Below are positions 1 to 11,138 of a stretch of DNA of 64,000 nucleotides, piece by piece. The notes under the pieces are model-generated. The model did no database searches. It saw only the letters and a program-made list of their open reading frames with translations, and was not told the DNA's origin. Positions within the stretch are counted from its first letter, which is position 1. The number at the start of each line of letters is the position of its first letter. The translations under genes and the position numbers were made by a program. Source of the DNA: Bacillus sp. REN3 (GTDB taxonomy: Bacteria > Bacillota > Bacilli > Bacillales > Cytobacillaceae); assembly GCF_017912555.1 (NCBI RefSeq), contig NZ_JAERSD010000023.1:1-64000 (forward strand). The letters run 5' to 3'.

Positions 1-2620
<2,620 letters not shown>

Positions 2621-2745
2621 AAAAATTATTGATGATCATTCGTTCTTCCGAACTCTTCTTACACATTATCTAGTTTTGAGGGAATGAAAATTCCACTTGA
2701 AAAATACATAAAAGACAGTATAATAAATAGTGTCTTTGAAAATTG

Positions 2746-2862
<117 letters not shown>

Positions 2863-2870
2863 AACGACAA

Positions 2871-2899
2871 GAACAGCTGATCTGGGCTGTTCTTTTTTT
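2871..2899 (+). terminator. rrn operon terminator
   Basis: Seven-bp stem GAACAGC/GCTGTTC followed by seven T residues, nine bases after 5S. It closes the rRNA operon. Confidence 0.85.
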
Positions 2900-3018
2900 G
2901 TGTCTTTCAGCCGCTTCTTGAACAGACAAAATGAAAAATGGGAATGAAAGACATCAAGTATTCCGTCATGGTTCACCAGTGCTTCGTCAGTAGCCGCCTC
3001 AATTCCCTGTTCGTATCG

Positions 3019-3144
3019 TTCCCATTTCGGCTATCCGCCCGCCCATACGGGCACTAAGAGTTGGATTGTTCCCGTTTTGGCTTTCTGGGAACCCATTTGG
3101 GCACTAACTGTTCTGTAAGGTTCCGATTTCGCCTATCCGGGCAC
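3019..3144. repeat. About 51-bp degenerate tandem repeat, 2.5 copies
   Basis: Units begin TTCCCATTTCGGCTATCC at 3019, TTCCCGTTTTGGCTTTC at 3069 and TTCCGATTTCGCCTATCC at 3121. The two full units contain CATTTGGGCACTAA or CATACGGGCACTAA. Spacing is 50 and 52 bp. The array fills most of the gene-free gap between the rRNA operon and the YIEGIA gene pair. No gene is visible in 2900-3318. Confidence 0.6.
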
Positions 3145-3292
3145 TTTTTCTCCAAGTCATGATCAATAATTCTCGGTAAACAAAGTTTTTCTTCCTGTAA
3201 CGATCAATCATCTCCCAGTTAAGACATTTATTTCGATACCCTCTGCCAGCTACAACCGCAATTTGAACTTCCACTGCACCCCTAAGGTAAAA

Positions 3293-3320
3293 TGAAGCAG
3301 GAGAACCGTCCCTCCGCTTC
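3293..3320. repeat. REP-like imperfect palindrome
   Basis: GAAGC-A-GGAG pairs with CTCC-GCTTC (9 bp with one bulged A) around an AACCGTC loop. The core resembles small dispersed hairpins seen between genes in Bacillaceae. It overlaps the stop of the small minus-strand gene and could act as its 3' structure, though no good U-run follows on that strand. Confidence 0.35.
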
Positions 3321-3522
3321 ACCTGACTATTAGGTGGTCTCCGGTTTTTAGTTTTACGAGGTCTCCTTTTAGGGTGAGGGCGAGGTCGTGTGATATTGAT
3401 TTTTGTTCTTCTTCGTTTTTTGCGTGTATGGTGAGCTGTTTTCCGCCCATGATTCGTTCTTTTGATAGTGTGACGATGGCGAGGATATCTACGCGAAGAA
3501 AACTTGCTCTTTCTTCACTCAA
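3319..3522 (-). CDS. Small partner protein of YIEGIA (capping complex subunit for YIEGIA)
   Basis: 67-aa soluble protein encoded 3 nt behind the YIEGIA gene, so certainly co-transcribed with it. The start is TTG at 3522, chosen because GGGAGGGAATAAAAA precedes it with ideal spacing. No signal peptide or membrane segment is visible; the sequence reads as a short alpha/beta domain (LRVDILAIVTLSKERIMGG, then KNEEEQKSISHDLALTL, then TGDHLIVR). The name follows the family that accompanies YIEGIA genes in bacilli, and I assign it mainly from position, size and end motif. Biochemical role unknown. Its stop overlaps the REP-like hairpin. Confidence 0.7.
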   Translation of the reverse strand: MSEERASFLRVDILAIVTLSKERIMGGKQLTIHAKNEEEQKSISHDLALTLKGDLVKLKTGDHLIVR

Positions 3523-3525
3523 TTT

Positions 3526-4440
3526 TTATTCCCTCCCTGCTATATTTGTTCTGAGTACGTCTTTATTCTTTTTTGTGCTTTCGAGCAATGGTGTTTTTTT
3601 GACTGCTTCGATTAACCGGTCTGGATCATGGGAAATCGGGACAAAGGTCAGTATGACTGCTCCTGTGTCGAAATTCTTTCTTGTGAAGTGGTATCGCTTC
3701 AGGCCTAGTGACCGGGTTGCTTCAAACAAAGCAGCTTGTTGCTGGCCAAGATGGTCCAGGGTAATCCTGAACCGCTCCTCATTCGGACAGATGACAGCGG
3801 CGATCCCTTCCTTTTCGAATAAGGCTGAGGCGCTTTCATCGCCTAACAGATTGGTTACGAATTGCCCATCCACATAGAGCCCTGAATCGCGAAGTTCGAT
3901 TCTCCCTGCTTTAACCTGTGCGATGTCTCCGATTGTCTTTCCTTTGGAGAACCGTTTGAGAAAATAAAGGACAATCATTCCGGCGACAAGCCCGGCTGTG
4001 ATATTGACAGCAGCACAGCTGCTGTCAATTATTTGCATCGTAAGCGCGCAGCTGAAGGAAACGATGAGTGCAAAATAATTCCTTGCTTCAAAAGTTTTCG
4101 CAATTCCATCTATGTAGGCATTTCCGCGTCTTGCATATTCAGAATGCTCAAGGTCTTTCAGGCTTTCTCTTTCTGCTTTCCGGACATCCCTGAATTGCTG
4201 GATTGCTAATGTCAAGAAGGTGACGGCGATGAAATTCTTGGTCATTAATGCTGGAATGGCAACGGCTCCAAGTGCCGAAGCGGTAAATCCCGTCACTAAA
4301 TTGGTCAGGTAGCCGTTCGGATAACTTGGATATTGCCTGAAGTCCTCTTTTACAGTCACAACCCTTGCGATTGTCCCAATGGTTATAGAGGTGATGATCA
4401 TGATAATATGTTCTGCTGCTATCACATAGCTCTCCTCCAT
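3526..4440 (-). CDS. YIEGIA family membrane protein
   Basis: Polytopic membrane protein with the family's diagnostic motif, here AYIDGIAKTFEARNYFA (a YIEGIA variant). It also has the N-terminal signature IARVVTVKEDFRQYPSYPNG, followed by QQFRDVRKAERESL. At least four hydrophobic segments are present in the first two thirds; the C-terminal third is soluble and ends in a charged tail. Conserved in endospore formers and thought to be sporulation-associated; its activity is unknown. The frame is open up to an ATG at 4590. I prefer 4440 (304 aa) because family proteins start just before the first membrane segment, but no candidate start (4590, 4476, 4440) has a strong ribosome-binding site. Confidence 0.8.
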   Translation of the reverse strand: MEESYVIAAEHIIMIITSITIGTIARVVTVKEDFRQYPSYPNGYLTNLVTGFTASALGAVAIPALMTKNFIAVTFLTLAIQQFRDVRKAERESLKDLEHSEYARRGNAYIDGIAKTFEARNYFALIVSFSCALTMQIIDSSCAAVNITAGLVAGMIVLYFLKRFSKGKTIGDIAQVKAGRIELRDSGLYVDGQFVTNLLGDESASALFEKEGIAAVICPNEERFRITLDHLGQQQAALFEATRSLGLKRYHFTRKNFDTGAVILTFVPISHDPDRLIEAVKKTPLLESTKKNKDVLRTNIAGRE

Positions 4441-4765
4441 TGTTGAAGCAGTGAGCTTATCCAAATTAATGTTCATAACTCTTGTACACAAAGAATAAAA
4501 ATGAAAGATGGTAATCCTATCATTTCGATCTTCCAGGCAAAGAATTTTGAAAGCATGTGAAACTTTGGGCGCTGGCGCAGGTCGGTTCATATACGCCCAT
4601 TTAGTGTCCTAGAACAGCTGGACTGTTTTTGTCTCGTGATGCTGTGCGTCAGGGTGGCCTGCCTAACCCCCAAGGAAAGCCAGCAGCGATAGGATAGGAA
4701 TCAGCAGCTGCTATAAAAGTCCAAGCTTACGAAAACAGCCATCTTCAAGAATATGAGGTGCAATC

Positions 4766-5383
4766 ATGAAAATGAAAGATTTCCTCCGGAAGAACAGCAT
4801 CGTCATAGCAGGAGGGGCGATACAGGGAATAGGGATGGGGCTTTTTCTATTTCCGCATGCGATTCCTTCGGGAGGGGCAGGCGGGATGGCTGTGCTCCTG
4901 AATTATTTTCTATCCCTGGATATGGGCCTGGCTTTATGGGTCGTGAATTTCTCGATGCTCGTTGTCGCTGTAAGGTATCTGGGGAACAGCTGCGCTTTAT
5001 GGACCATGTTTGCGATTTCCATTACATCGGTTTCGGTCACTGTTAGCGAGCATTACTATATATCGCAATTCCGGAATGAATGGGTCGACCTTGTGGCCGG
5101 ATCGATTTTTTTAGGCACTGGCATTGGAATGCTGCTCAGGGAGGGAGTTTCCAATGGCGGAGTAGGGGTGATCGCCCTGATCATCGCCAGGCATAGGAAT
5201 TCACTTCCCGGGGCAGCATTGTTCTGGATTAACTGCAGCATCTTCGTGCTGACCGGTTCAATCATCAGCTGGGAAATCACTGTCCAGGCTTTGATCAGCC
5301 AATGGATCTCGACAAAAATGGTTGATATTGTGTATTACTATAACTTCAACCAGGCTTATAGCCTTAGCTGGCGAAAAAAATAA
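4766..5383 (+). CDS. YitT family membrane protein, short form
   Basis: 205-aa membrane protein with five to six hydrophobic segments. It carries the YitT/DUF161 fingerprint FLFPHAIPSGGAGGMAVLLN near residue 30 and the internal pseudo-repeat GTGIGMLLREGVSNGGVGVI near residue 120. The cytoplasmic DUF2179 domain that ends standard YitT proteins (about 280 aa) is absent: the reading frame stops shortly after the last membrane segment. Start ATG 4766 is preceded by TGAGGTG. The transported substrate of the family is not known. Tail-to-tail with the MFS gene, only 1 nt apart, with no terminator between them. Could be a genuine short paralogue or a truncation; no downstream DUF2179 remnant is seen. 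Confidence 0.75.
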   Translation: MKMKDFLRKNSIVIAGGAIQGIGMGLFLFPHAIPSGGAGGMAVLLNYFLSLDMGLALWVVNFSMLVVAVRYLGNSCALWTMFAISITSVSVTVSEHYYISQFRNEWVDLVAGSIFLGTGIGMLLREGVSNGGVGVIALIIARHRNSLPGAALFWINCSIFVLTGSIISWEITVQALISQWISTKMVDIVYYYNFNQAYSLSWRKK

Positions 5384-5384
5384 A

Positions 5385-6635
5385 CTAGATGTAATTATAG
5401 CGGAATGGCTGGGGCTTTTGTTTTCCTTCACCAGAGTCCTTGACATGTATGAGCGTCAGGGCGAGCAGTCCGACGGATAGAGTCAGGGCCGCGATTGACA
5501 GGAACATTCCCGGACGCGACCAATCCATCAGGCGTGTAAAGATTGGAGGCCCGATTGCGACCCCCAGGAAACGGACAGAACCGTAAAGGGATGTAACGAA
5601 TCCTCTTCTTTCCTTCCCGACTGATCCGGTAATCAAGCTGTTGATGCACGGGAGGACCAGGCCGGTTCCCAGGCTGCTGATGACAAGGACGAACAGGAAG
5701 GGAACAAGGCTCTCTACGAGTGTCAATAATCCGTATGATAGCGTCATAAGAAGGAAGCCCAAAACAGTCAGCCGTTTCATCATCATCAAGTTCTTCCCGA
5801 TTTTTGCCCCGGTAATATAGGCAGCCGAACCCTGGACCAGCAGCGGGATCGCTAAGATCAGCCCCTTTTTGACGCCGTTTATGCCATACTTTGCCTCCAG
5901 GATATCCGATAGGTAAAAGAGAATCCCGAACAAGGTGAATAAGCATGTGGCTCCTGCCAGGTAGGCGGTAAAAAGCCATCTGCCTTCTTTTTTGAAGACG
6001 CCGAGAAGCCCGCGGGCATATTTTCTGAAAGGAGGCGGGACTTGGCGGTTGCGCTTTTCCTTGATGAAGATCCATGTCAATAAAATTGACACAAGGCAGA
6101 TCGCCGGGAATGCATAGAAAACGGCATACCACGCAACGAGGGCAAGCAGAGCCCCGAGTATAGGGGAAAGGACTTTCCCTAAACCATTCGAAGCTTCGAC
6201 TATGCCAAGTACACGGCTTTGTTCCCCGCCCTTGAATAAATCACCAGTAAGGGCCATGGCAATGGGAGCTGTTCCTGCTGCGCCGATTCCTTGAAGGATC
6301 CTCCCGATAAGAATCCAGATATAAGACCCGGCAAAGACATTCGATCCTAGCCCTGCCAGCAAGCCGCCAATCCCATACAAAATCAGGGCTGGAAGGATGA
6401 TCACTTTCCTTGAGAAGCGATCGGACAAATATCCGAGGATAGGAATGAATATAGCGGCAGCGATCGAAAAGACGGTTATGGTCAAGCTTACCTGCAGCTG
6501 GGTCAAGCGTAGCTCTGCTTTCATTTCCGGAAGGATCGGAATCAGCATGGAATTACCGAGTGTCATGATAAGTGGGATTGACCCGATCGCCGCGATCAGC
6601 ATCCCTTTATTCTTTTTTGCCAACCTCCTGCACAC
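5385..6635 (-). CDS. MFS transporter (drug/metabolite exporter type)
   Basis: About 405-416 aa with twelve predicted membrane segments. The loop 2-3 motif [17 protein letters not shown] (variant of the MFS G-x-x-x-D-R-x-G-R-K/R motif) is present, as are [19 protein letters not shown] and the motif-C-like [13 protein letters not shown] typical of DHA1-type proton antiporters. Substrate not predictable. The 5' end is odd. The in-frame GTG (6635) and TTG (6623) starts have poorly spaced ribosome-binding sites. The best-placed site (GGAAGGATTTTACG then ATG at 6645) opens a 12-codon frame that runs into a stop just before the in-frame ATG at 6602. See the finding on the A6 tract. Product family certain, start uncertain. 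Confidence 0.85.
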   Translation of the reverse strand: MCRRLAKKNKGMLIAAIGSIPLIMTLGNSMLIPILPEMKAELRLTQLQVSLTITVFSIAAAIFIPILGYLSDRFSRKVIILPALILYGIGGLLAGLGSNVFAGSYIWILIGRILQGIGAAGTAPIAMALTGDLFKGGEQSRVLGIVEASNGLGKVLSPILGALLALVAWYAVFYAFPAICLVSILLTWIFIKEKRNRQVPPPFRKYARGLLGVFKKEGRWLFTAYLAGATCLFTLFGILFYLSDILEAKYGINGVKKGLILAIPLLVQGSAAYITGAKIGKNLMMMKRLTVLGFLLMTLSYGLLTLVESLVPFLFVLVISSLGTGLVLPCINSLITGSVGKERRGFVTSLYGSVRFLGVAIGPPIFTRLMDWSRPGMFLSIAALTLSVGLLALTLIHVKDSGEGKQKPQPFRYNYI

Positions 6636-6662
6636 CCTTCTTCATCGTAAAATCCTTCCGTG

Positions 6663-7163
6663 TCATTTCAGGCTGATAGGCGGAAGAACAAGCCAGCCTT
6701 TTTCTTTCGTTATTTTGAGGAGTTTCTCTTCATATTCCGCTTTCTGCGCATGGAATTCTCCAAACATTTCGGCGATATCTTGCCGCGTTGAAATCCCCAT
6801 CACATAACTGCACATGATTTTTCCGGCCATCAATTCCCTTTGGACAAGCAAGGCAATCTCGGGATCGTTGAACCTTGCTCCGGCGGGGATATCCTCGACC
6901 TGCACGTCCGGCCTCCCGGGCGGTGCTGGCGGAAGCCTGATTCCATTTGTCTTTAAGATGGCCTCTGATTGCTGTTCTTCCTGCTTAAAACAATTCTCAA
7001 GCAAGTCCTCGAGGTATGCCTTTAAATCCTGGTCACCTGAATGGTTGATCAGGATTTGCAGTGTTACCAGGTACGCTTTCGCTGCATACAGATGGGACCA
7101 GAGATTGAATACTTCCCCTGAATGCAATGGTTCCTGTTCTGGCTGGCCGCTTAAAATGCCCAT
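6663..7163 (-). CDS. DUF3231 family protein
   Basis: 166-aa protein, mostly helical, resembling one four-helix repeat of DUF3231 proteins. It contains LHSGEVFNLWSHLYAAKAYL at the N-terminus, a Pro-rich linker (RLPPAPPGRP) and FNDPEIALLVQRELMAG in the second half. DUF3231 proteins are common in Bacillus and structurally ferritin/DinB-like, but no function is established. Start ATG 7163 is fixed by AGGAGGAATGTTTT; an upstream in-frame ATG at 7196 lacks a site. Lies 27 nt before the MFS gene on the same strand, so possibly co-transcribed, and divergent from the ssu-type transporter. Confidence 0.8.
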   Translation of the reverse strand: MGILSGQPEQEPLHSGEVFNLWSHLYAAKAYLVTLQILINHSGDQDLKAYLEDLLENCFKQEEQQSEAILKTNGIRLPPAPPGRPDVQVEDIPAGARFNDPEIALLVQRELMAGKIMCSYVMGISTRQDIAEMFGEFHAQKAEYEEKLLKITKEKGWLVLPPISLK

Positions 7164-7328
7164 AAAACATTCCTCCTGATTGTTTCGTCCATCCATGTGA
7201 ACTAGTTTTCCTGTTCCTGCTGTTTTTTATGTTTATTTTTTAATTTGGGATAGACAGGAACCTGCATTTTTTCCTGAACATAGGCTAAAACAGTGGATTG
7301 AACATTAAGATGAAAAGGGAGCTTGGAG

Positions 7329-8309
7329 ATGAAAAAGAAACAAGTGAAATTCCTGTTTGCTATCTTGAATGTAGTGCTGTTCGCTGGCTTGTTCCTGTCG
7401 GGGTGCAGCCAGGAATCCGAAAAAGAGCGAGCCGTTGAATCAGGGCAATCCGGGAATGTGATACGGATTGGCTATCAGAAGAACTGTCCGCTCGTGATAT
7501 TAAAATCTTTGGGCACCCTCGAAAAAGAGTTGGAAGGAACGGGAGTGAAAGTGGAGTGGAAAGAGTTCCAGGCTGGCCCGGCATTGCTGGAGGCACTGAA
7601 TGCAGGAAGCATTGACTTTGGAAGGACGGGTGATTCGCCGCCTATATTCGCGCAGGCTGCAGATGCGCCTCTCGTGTATGTGGCTGCGGGCTATTCCAAA
7701 TTCCAGGGCAGTGGGATCCTCGTGCCGAAAGATTCTCCAATCCAGTCGATTGAGGATTTGAAAGGAAAGAAAATAGGCTTTGCCAAAGGATCCAGTTCGC
7801 ATTACCTGCTGGTAAAGGCTCTTGAAAAAGCGGATCTCGATTATTCTGATATCACACCTGCGTTCCTGCAGCCGGGGGACGCCAGAGTTGCATTTGAGCA
7901 GGGCAATATTGATGCCTGGGTTGCTTGGGATCCATTCGCCTCCGATACCGAGCTGAACTCCAACGCAAGGATGCTCGTAAATGGCGAAGGATTGACATCG
8001 GACAGGGATTTCTTCCTCGCGAATGCGAATTATGCCAGGGACCATAAAGAGACCCTTGATATTTTGATCCAGCAGGTCCAGGCATCTTCCGAGTGGGCAA
8101 ATACGCATCATGAAGAACTGGTATCAATGCTCGCGCCGCTTTTGAAGATTGATGAAAAATCAATTGATATGGCTGTCAAGAGAAGGGTTTATGGCGTAGA
8201 TCCGCTGACAGAGGACATCATGAAAGAACAGCAGGAGAAGGCGGATACGTTTTACAAGCTGAACATCATCCCAAAAAGAATCAATGTAGAGGAAGCGCTG
8301 ATAAAATGA
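7329..8309 (+). CDS. ssuA: ABC transporter substrate-binding lipoprotein, aliphatic sulfonate type
   Basis: 326-aa exported lipoprotein: Lys-rich n-region, hydrophobic core, lipobox LSGC with Cys26 as lipidated residue. The mature part is a SsuA/NMT1-type periplasmic-binding fold, with IRIGYQKNCPLVILKSLGTL, then VEWKEFQAGPALLEALNAGS, DFGRTGDSPPIFAQ, and GKKIGFAKGSSSHYLLVKAL. These match sulfonate binders more closely than nitrate or taurine binders. It presents substrate to the permease encoded next. Start ATG 7329 has GGGAG 7 nt upstream; a TTG six bases earlier is less well placed. First gene of an A-C-B operon. No ssuD monooxygenase gene is adjacent, so the cargo and its fate are inferred from the family only. 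Confidence 0.87.
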   Translation: MKKKQVKFLFAILNVVLFAGLFLSGCSQESEKERAVESGQSGNVIRIGYQKNCPLVILKSLGTLEKELEGTGVKVEWKEFQAGPALLEALNAGSIDFGRTGDSPPIFAQAADAPLVYVAAGYSKFQGSGILVPKDSPIQSIEDLKGKKIGFAKGSSSHYLLVKALEKADLDYSDITPAFLQPGDARVAFEQGNIDAWVAWDPFASDTELNSNARMLVNGEGLTSDRDFFLANANYARDHKETLDILIQQVQASSEWANTHHEELVSMLAPLLKIDEKSIDMAVKRRVYGVDPLTEDIMKEQQEKADTFYKLNIIPKRINVEEALIK

Positions 8310-8332
8310 ATGCGAATTCTAGGGGGGTCAGT

Positions 8333-9097
8333 ATGAAAGCACGATTATCGTTTGGCATCAGCAAGCTGGTTCCGTGGGCTTTGCCGGCCTTGCTGTTGGT
8401 CCTCTGGCAACTTTTATCATGGCAGGGCATTTTATCAGCAAGAATTCTTCCTGCCCCTACTGAAGTTTTCCAGGCGGGAATTGAATTGATCGGGACAGGA
8501 GAACTGATCGGCCATATTTCGATCAGCTTGGAGAGGGCGCTTGCCGGCTTTGCGCTTGGCGGCATCCTTGGCTTTTCGCTTGGAATGATCAATGGGATCT
8601 TCCGTGTATCAGACATGATTCTTGATACGTCCATCCAGATGCTGCGGAATATCCCGCATCTCGCGTTGATCCCGTTAGTGATCCTGTGGTTCGGAATCGA
8701 TGAAACATCAAAGATTTTCCTCGTTGCGCTCGGGGTGATGTTCCCTGTCTATATCAACACTTATCATGGAATCAAGTCGGTTGATAAGGATTTGATTGAA
8801 ATGGGAAGGGCTTATGGTTTAAAAGGGCCGCAGCTGTTCTTCACCGTGATTTTTCCAGGGGCCCTGTCATCGATCCTGGTAGGAATCCGTTTTTCGCTTG
8901 GCGTCATGTGGCTTACCCTGATAGTCGCTGAAACGATATCAGCGCATTCAGGCATCGGATATATGGCGATGAATGCACGCGAATTCATGCAGATGGACGT
9001 CATTGTCCTGAGCATTCTCCTATACGCTCTCTTCGGTAAATTATCTGATATGATTGCCCGCTATATGGAGGGCAAGTGGCTCCAGTGGAAGAATTAA
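8333..9097 (+). CDS. ssuC: ABC transporter permease, aliphatic sulfonate type
   Basis: 254-aa inner-membrane subunit of the BPD_transp_1 fold with about six membrane segments. The cytoplasmic coupling helix is visible as EMGRAYGLKGPQLFFTVIFP (EAA-like loop). N-terminal ARILPAPTEVF and LRNIPHLALIPLVILWFG are characteristic of SsuC/TauC permeases. Start ATG 8333 is preferred because AGGGGGG lies just upstream; an ATG at 8306 overlapping the ssuA stop (ATGA) would add nine residues. Forms the channel between the lipoprotein and the ATPase encoded on either side. Confidence 0.88.
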   Translation: MKARLSFGISKLVPWALPALLLVLWQLLSWQGILSARILPAPTEVFQAGIELIGTGELIGHISISLERALAGFALGGILGFSLGMINGIFRVSDMILDTSIQMLRNIPHLALIPLVILWFGIDETSKIFLVALGVMFPVYINTYHGIKSVDKDLIEMGRAYGLKGPQLFFTVIFPGALSSILVGIRFSLGVMWLTLIVAETISAHSGIGYMAMNAREFMQMDVIVLSILLYALFGKLSDMIARYMEGKWLQWKN

Positions 9098-9121
9098 ATT
9101 CGTTAGCAGGAGGGGATGGAT

Positions 9122-9877
9122 ATGACGGGGAATGCACAACACCATTTGAGCATCAAGGCGGTGAAGAAAAGCTACGGGAACAGGCTGGTATTGGATGGAG
9201 TCAATCTCAATATTGAGCAGGGGGAGTTCATCGCGATCGTTGGTAAAAGCGGATGCGGGAAAAGCACGCTGCTTAGATTGATTGCCGGGCTTGAAGCATC
9301 TGATGATGGACTCATAGAGATGAGAGGTAGACAGCTTAAAGGGCTGAACAGGAGTGCAAGGATCATGTTCCAGGATGGACGCCTGCTTCCCTGGAAAAGG
9401 GTGTTGGAAAATGTGGCGGTTGGCTTATCAGGCGACTGGCGCGGGAAAGCGATGGAGGCACTGAGGAGCGTCGGACTCCAAGAGAGGGTGAAGGATTGGC
9501 CGTCAAGGCTCTCAGGCGGCCAAAAGCAAAGGGTCGCGCTGGCCAGAGGGCTGGTGCATAAGCCGGACATCCTTCTGCTCGATGAGCCGCTCGGTGCGCT
9601 TGATGCGCTCACCAGGCTGGAGATGCAGGAGTTGATCGAATCCATCTGGGAACAGGAGAAAATCACTACAATCCTTGTAACACATGACGTGGAAGAAGCA
9701 GTCGCCCTTGCCGATCGGGTGGTCCTGATCGAGGACGGGAAAGTGGTCTTGAGCAAAACCATCTCCATCCCAAGGCCAAGGCAGAGATCGCAATTGTTAT
9801 TTGCCAGCTATGTAGAGGAAATCCTCGAGAGGATCATGGACCAGAATGACAATAATTTAAGGTTGATCGTTAAGTGA
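9122..9877 (+). CDS. ssuB: ABC transporter ATP-binding protein, aliphatic sulfonate type
   Basis: 251-aa ATPase. Walker A GKSGCGKSTLL (about residues 42-52), Q-loop MFQDGRLLPWKRVLENV, signature LSGGQKQRVALARGL, Walker B ILLLDEPLGALD and the H-loop histidine in TILVTHDVEEAVALADRV are all intact. The QDGRLLPW Q-loop is typical of SsuB/TauB importers. Start ATG 9122 is chosen over 9116 because AGGAGG is 8 nt away. Last gene of the operon; a strong terminator follows at once. Confidence 0.9.
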   Translation: MTGNAQHHLSIKAVKKSYGNRLVLDGVNLNIEQGEFIAIVGKSGCGKSTLLRLIAGLEASDDGLIEMRGRQLKGLNRSARIMFQDGRLLPWKRVLENVAVGLSGDWRGKAMEALRSVGLQERVKDWPSRLSGGQKQRVALARGLVHKPDILLLDEPLGALDALTRLEMQELIESIWEQEKITTILVTHDVEEAVALADRVVLIEDGKVVLSKTISIPRPRQRSQLLFASYVEEILERIMDQNDNNLRLIVK

Positions 9878-9880
9878 GAC

Positions 9881-9917
9881 AACAAAAGCGAGCAAAAATT
9901 GCTCGCTTTTGTTATTT
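9881..9917 (+). terminator. Terminator of the ssu-type operon
   Basis: Long perfect stem AACAAAAGCGAGCA/TGCTCGCTTTTGTT directly after ssuB, followed by TTATTTT. Symmetry allows weak function on the other strand. Confidence 0.9.
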
Positions 9918-10072
9918 TCACTTAGATTTTCATCCTGCGTATTTAGAGGGTTCTACCTATCTCAAATGGCCAACTATTAACAAATGTTGTCTTTTTCCAC
10001 AACCTACTTTACAAGCACAAGGTTTTCTGGGAGGATTATAGGTTATTAAGGACGTTGTCTGGAGGGTTTTAT

Positions 10073-10615
10073 ATGCTGGAAAATAGTTATGTGATGGTTG
10101 CTATTATCCTTATAATAAACATTGTATATGTTTCATTTTTCACGATCAGGATGATCTTGACGCTTAAGGGACAAAGGTATCTTGCTGCCGGGCTCAGTAC
10201 GGTTGAGGTTGTGATCTATGTGGTCGGGCTTGGCCTTGTGCTTGAGAACCTGAATGAAATCCAGAACCTGATTGCCTATGCGCTCGGCTATGGCCTTGGC
10301 GTGATTGTCGGCATGAAGATTGAAGAAAAGCTTGCGCTTGGATATATTACGGTCAATGTCATCACGAAAGAGTACGACCGCGACCTTCCGAAGGTCCTTC
10401 GTGAAAAAGGGTATGGCGTTACGAATTGGGCTGCGAATGGCCTGGAGGGGGATCGGATGGCAATGCAGATCTTGACGCCGCGGAAATATGAACTGAAGCT
10501 GTACCAAACGATTAAGGAGCTTGATCCAAAAGCTTTCATCATTGCCTATGAACCGAAAACGATCCACGGGGGCTTCTGGGTGAAAACGGTGCGGAAAGGG
10601 AAGTTGTTTTCATGA
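10073..10615 (+). CDS. yebE: UPF0316 membrane protein YebE (DUF2179)
   Basis: 180 aa. Three N-terminal membrane segments (through [18 protein letters not shown]) are followed by a soluble DUF2179 domain ([22 protein letters not shown] to the C-terminus). Start ATG 10073 has GGAGG 7 nt upstream; two upstream in-frame codons are less well placed. In B. subtilis yebE and yebG sit in the same place just ahead of the pur operon. The DUF2179 domain is suspected of binding a small ligand, but no function is demonstrated. Overlaps yebG by ATGA. Confidence 0.88.
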   Translation: MLENSYVMVAIILIINIVYVSFFTIRMILTLKGQRYLAAGLSTVEVVIYVVGLGLVLENLNEIQNLIAYALGYGLGVIVGMKIEEKLALGYITVNVITKEYDRDLPKVLREKGYGVTNWAANGLEGDRMAMQILTPRKYELKLYQTIKELDPKAFIIAYEPKTIHGGFWVKTVRKGKLFS

Positions 10616-10809
10616 GCAAGGGAAAAAAGTTGTATGAAGTCGGGGAAAATGAGACAATCGATGCCATCCTCGACAGGATGAAAAACGAGGGATATATGCC
10701 GGTCCGCAGGATGGAAAAGCCTGTTTTCAAGGAAATTGAAAAGGATGGCAAGCTTGAATATGAGCCTGCCGGAAGGCGGATCGTCTTTGAAGCCAGGCCG
10801 TTAAAATAA
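10612..10809 (+). CDS. yebG: NETI motif-containing protein YebG
   Basis: 65-aa cytosolic protein named for its NETI motif, seen here as [18 protein letters not shown]. The C-terminus is [13 protein letters not shown]. It starts inside the yebE stop codon, so the two are translationally coupled and probably act together. Function unknown. Downstream, a weak GGGCTT/AAGCCC hairpin near 10847-10861 may end this unit before the pur promoter. Confidence 0.85.
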   Translation: MSKGKKLYEVGENETIDAILDRMKNEGYMPVRRMEKPVFKEIEKDGKLEYEPAGRRIVFEARPLK

Positions 10810-10892
10810 TCGCATTGCGCAAGCTGTCTGCTAACAGCATGGGTCAGGGCTTATTAAGCCCATTTCGGGCCGGGTATTCAAAAATTCGTTAA

Positions 10893-10938
10893 TTCACGAA
10901 CAATGTAAATGTTTTGGTCGGTAATGTTCGATTATTGA
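10893..10938 (+). promoter_or_regulatory. PurR box upstream of purE
   Basis: Two inverted arms, TTCACGAACAATG and (on the other strand) AATAATCGAACATTACC, separated by about 16 bp. This is the layout of the double PurR box (ACGAAC core) that represses purine genes in Bacillus unless PRPP is high. The downstream arm touches the -35 hexamer, so binding should block RNA polymerase. Confidence 0.8.
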
Positions 10939-10968
10939 TTGACAAAATGTCGAAATGGTTGTTAATAT
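10939..10968 (+). promoter_or_regulatory. SigA promoter of the pur operon
   Basis: -35 TTGACA (10939-10944), 18-bp spacer, -10 TAATAT (10963-10968). Transcription should start near 10975, just ahead of the riboswitch aptamer. Confidence 0.85.
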
Positions 10969-10991
10969 GTAGTTGTCGATAGTGAAAAGGT

Positions 10992-11065
10992 TTCTCTCAT
11001 ATAATCATGGGGATATGGCCCATAAGTTTCTACCTGGTACCCGTAAAGTACCGGACTATGAGGGG
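10992..11065 (+). promoter_or_regulatory. Guanine-type purine riboswitch aptamer
   Basis: Matches the G-box consensus: P1 CTCATA/TATGAG, the core ATAATC...GGATATGGCCC, AGTTTCTACC, then CCGTAAA and GGACTATG. The base before the UAUG of the 3' P1 strand (position 74 of the xpt aptamer) is C, which specifies guanine/hypoxanthine rather than adenine. It sits between the PurR-controlled promoter and a terminator, so the operon is controlled both at initiation and by guanine-induced attenuation, as in B. subtilis. Confidence 0.95.
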
Positions 11066-11138
11066 AAGTAGTGAAGATGTGAAGGGAAAAGGAAACATGT
11101 CCACTTCAAGGTGGATATGGGTTTCTTTGCGCTCGCGC

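Noticed and set aside
3104-3322. 72-codon minus-strand frame considered as a transposase remnant
   Set aside because: No recognisable transposase motif or ribosome-binding site; it overlaps the REP-like hairpin and a 51-bp repeat unit.
7213-7261. GTTCCTG/CAGGAAC inverted repeat upstream of ssuA, considered as a riboswitch or S-box
   Set aside because: The arms are short and 35 nt apart; no S-box or T-box core is present.
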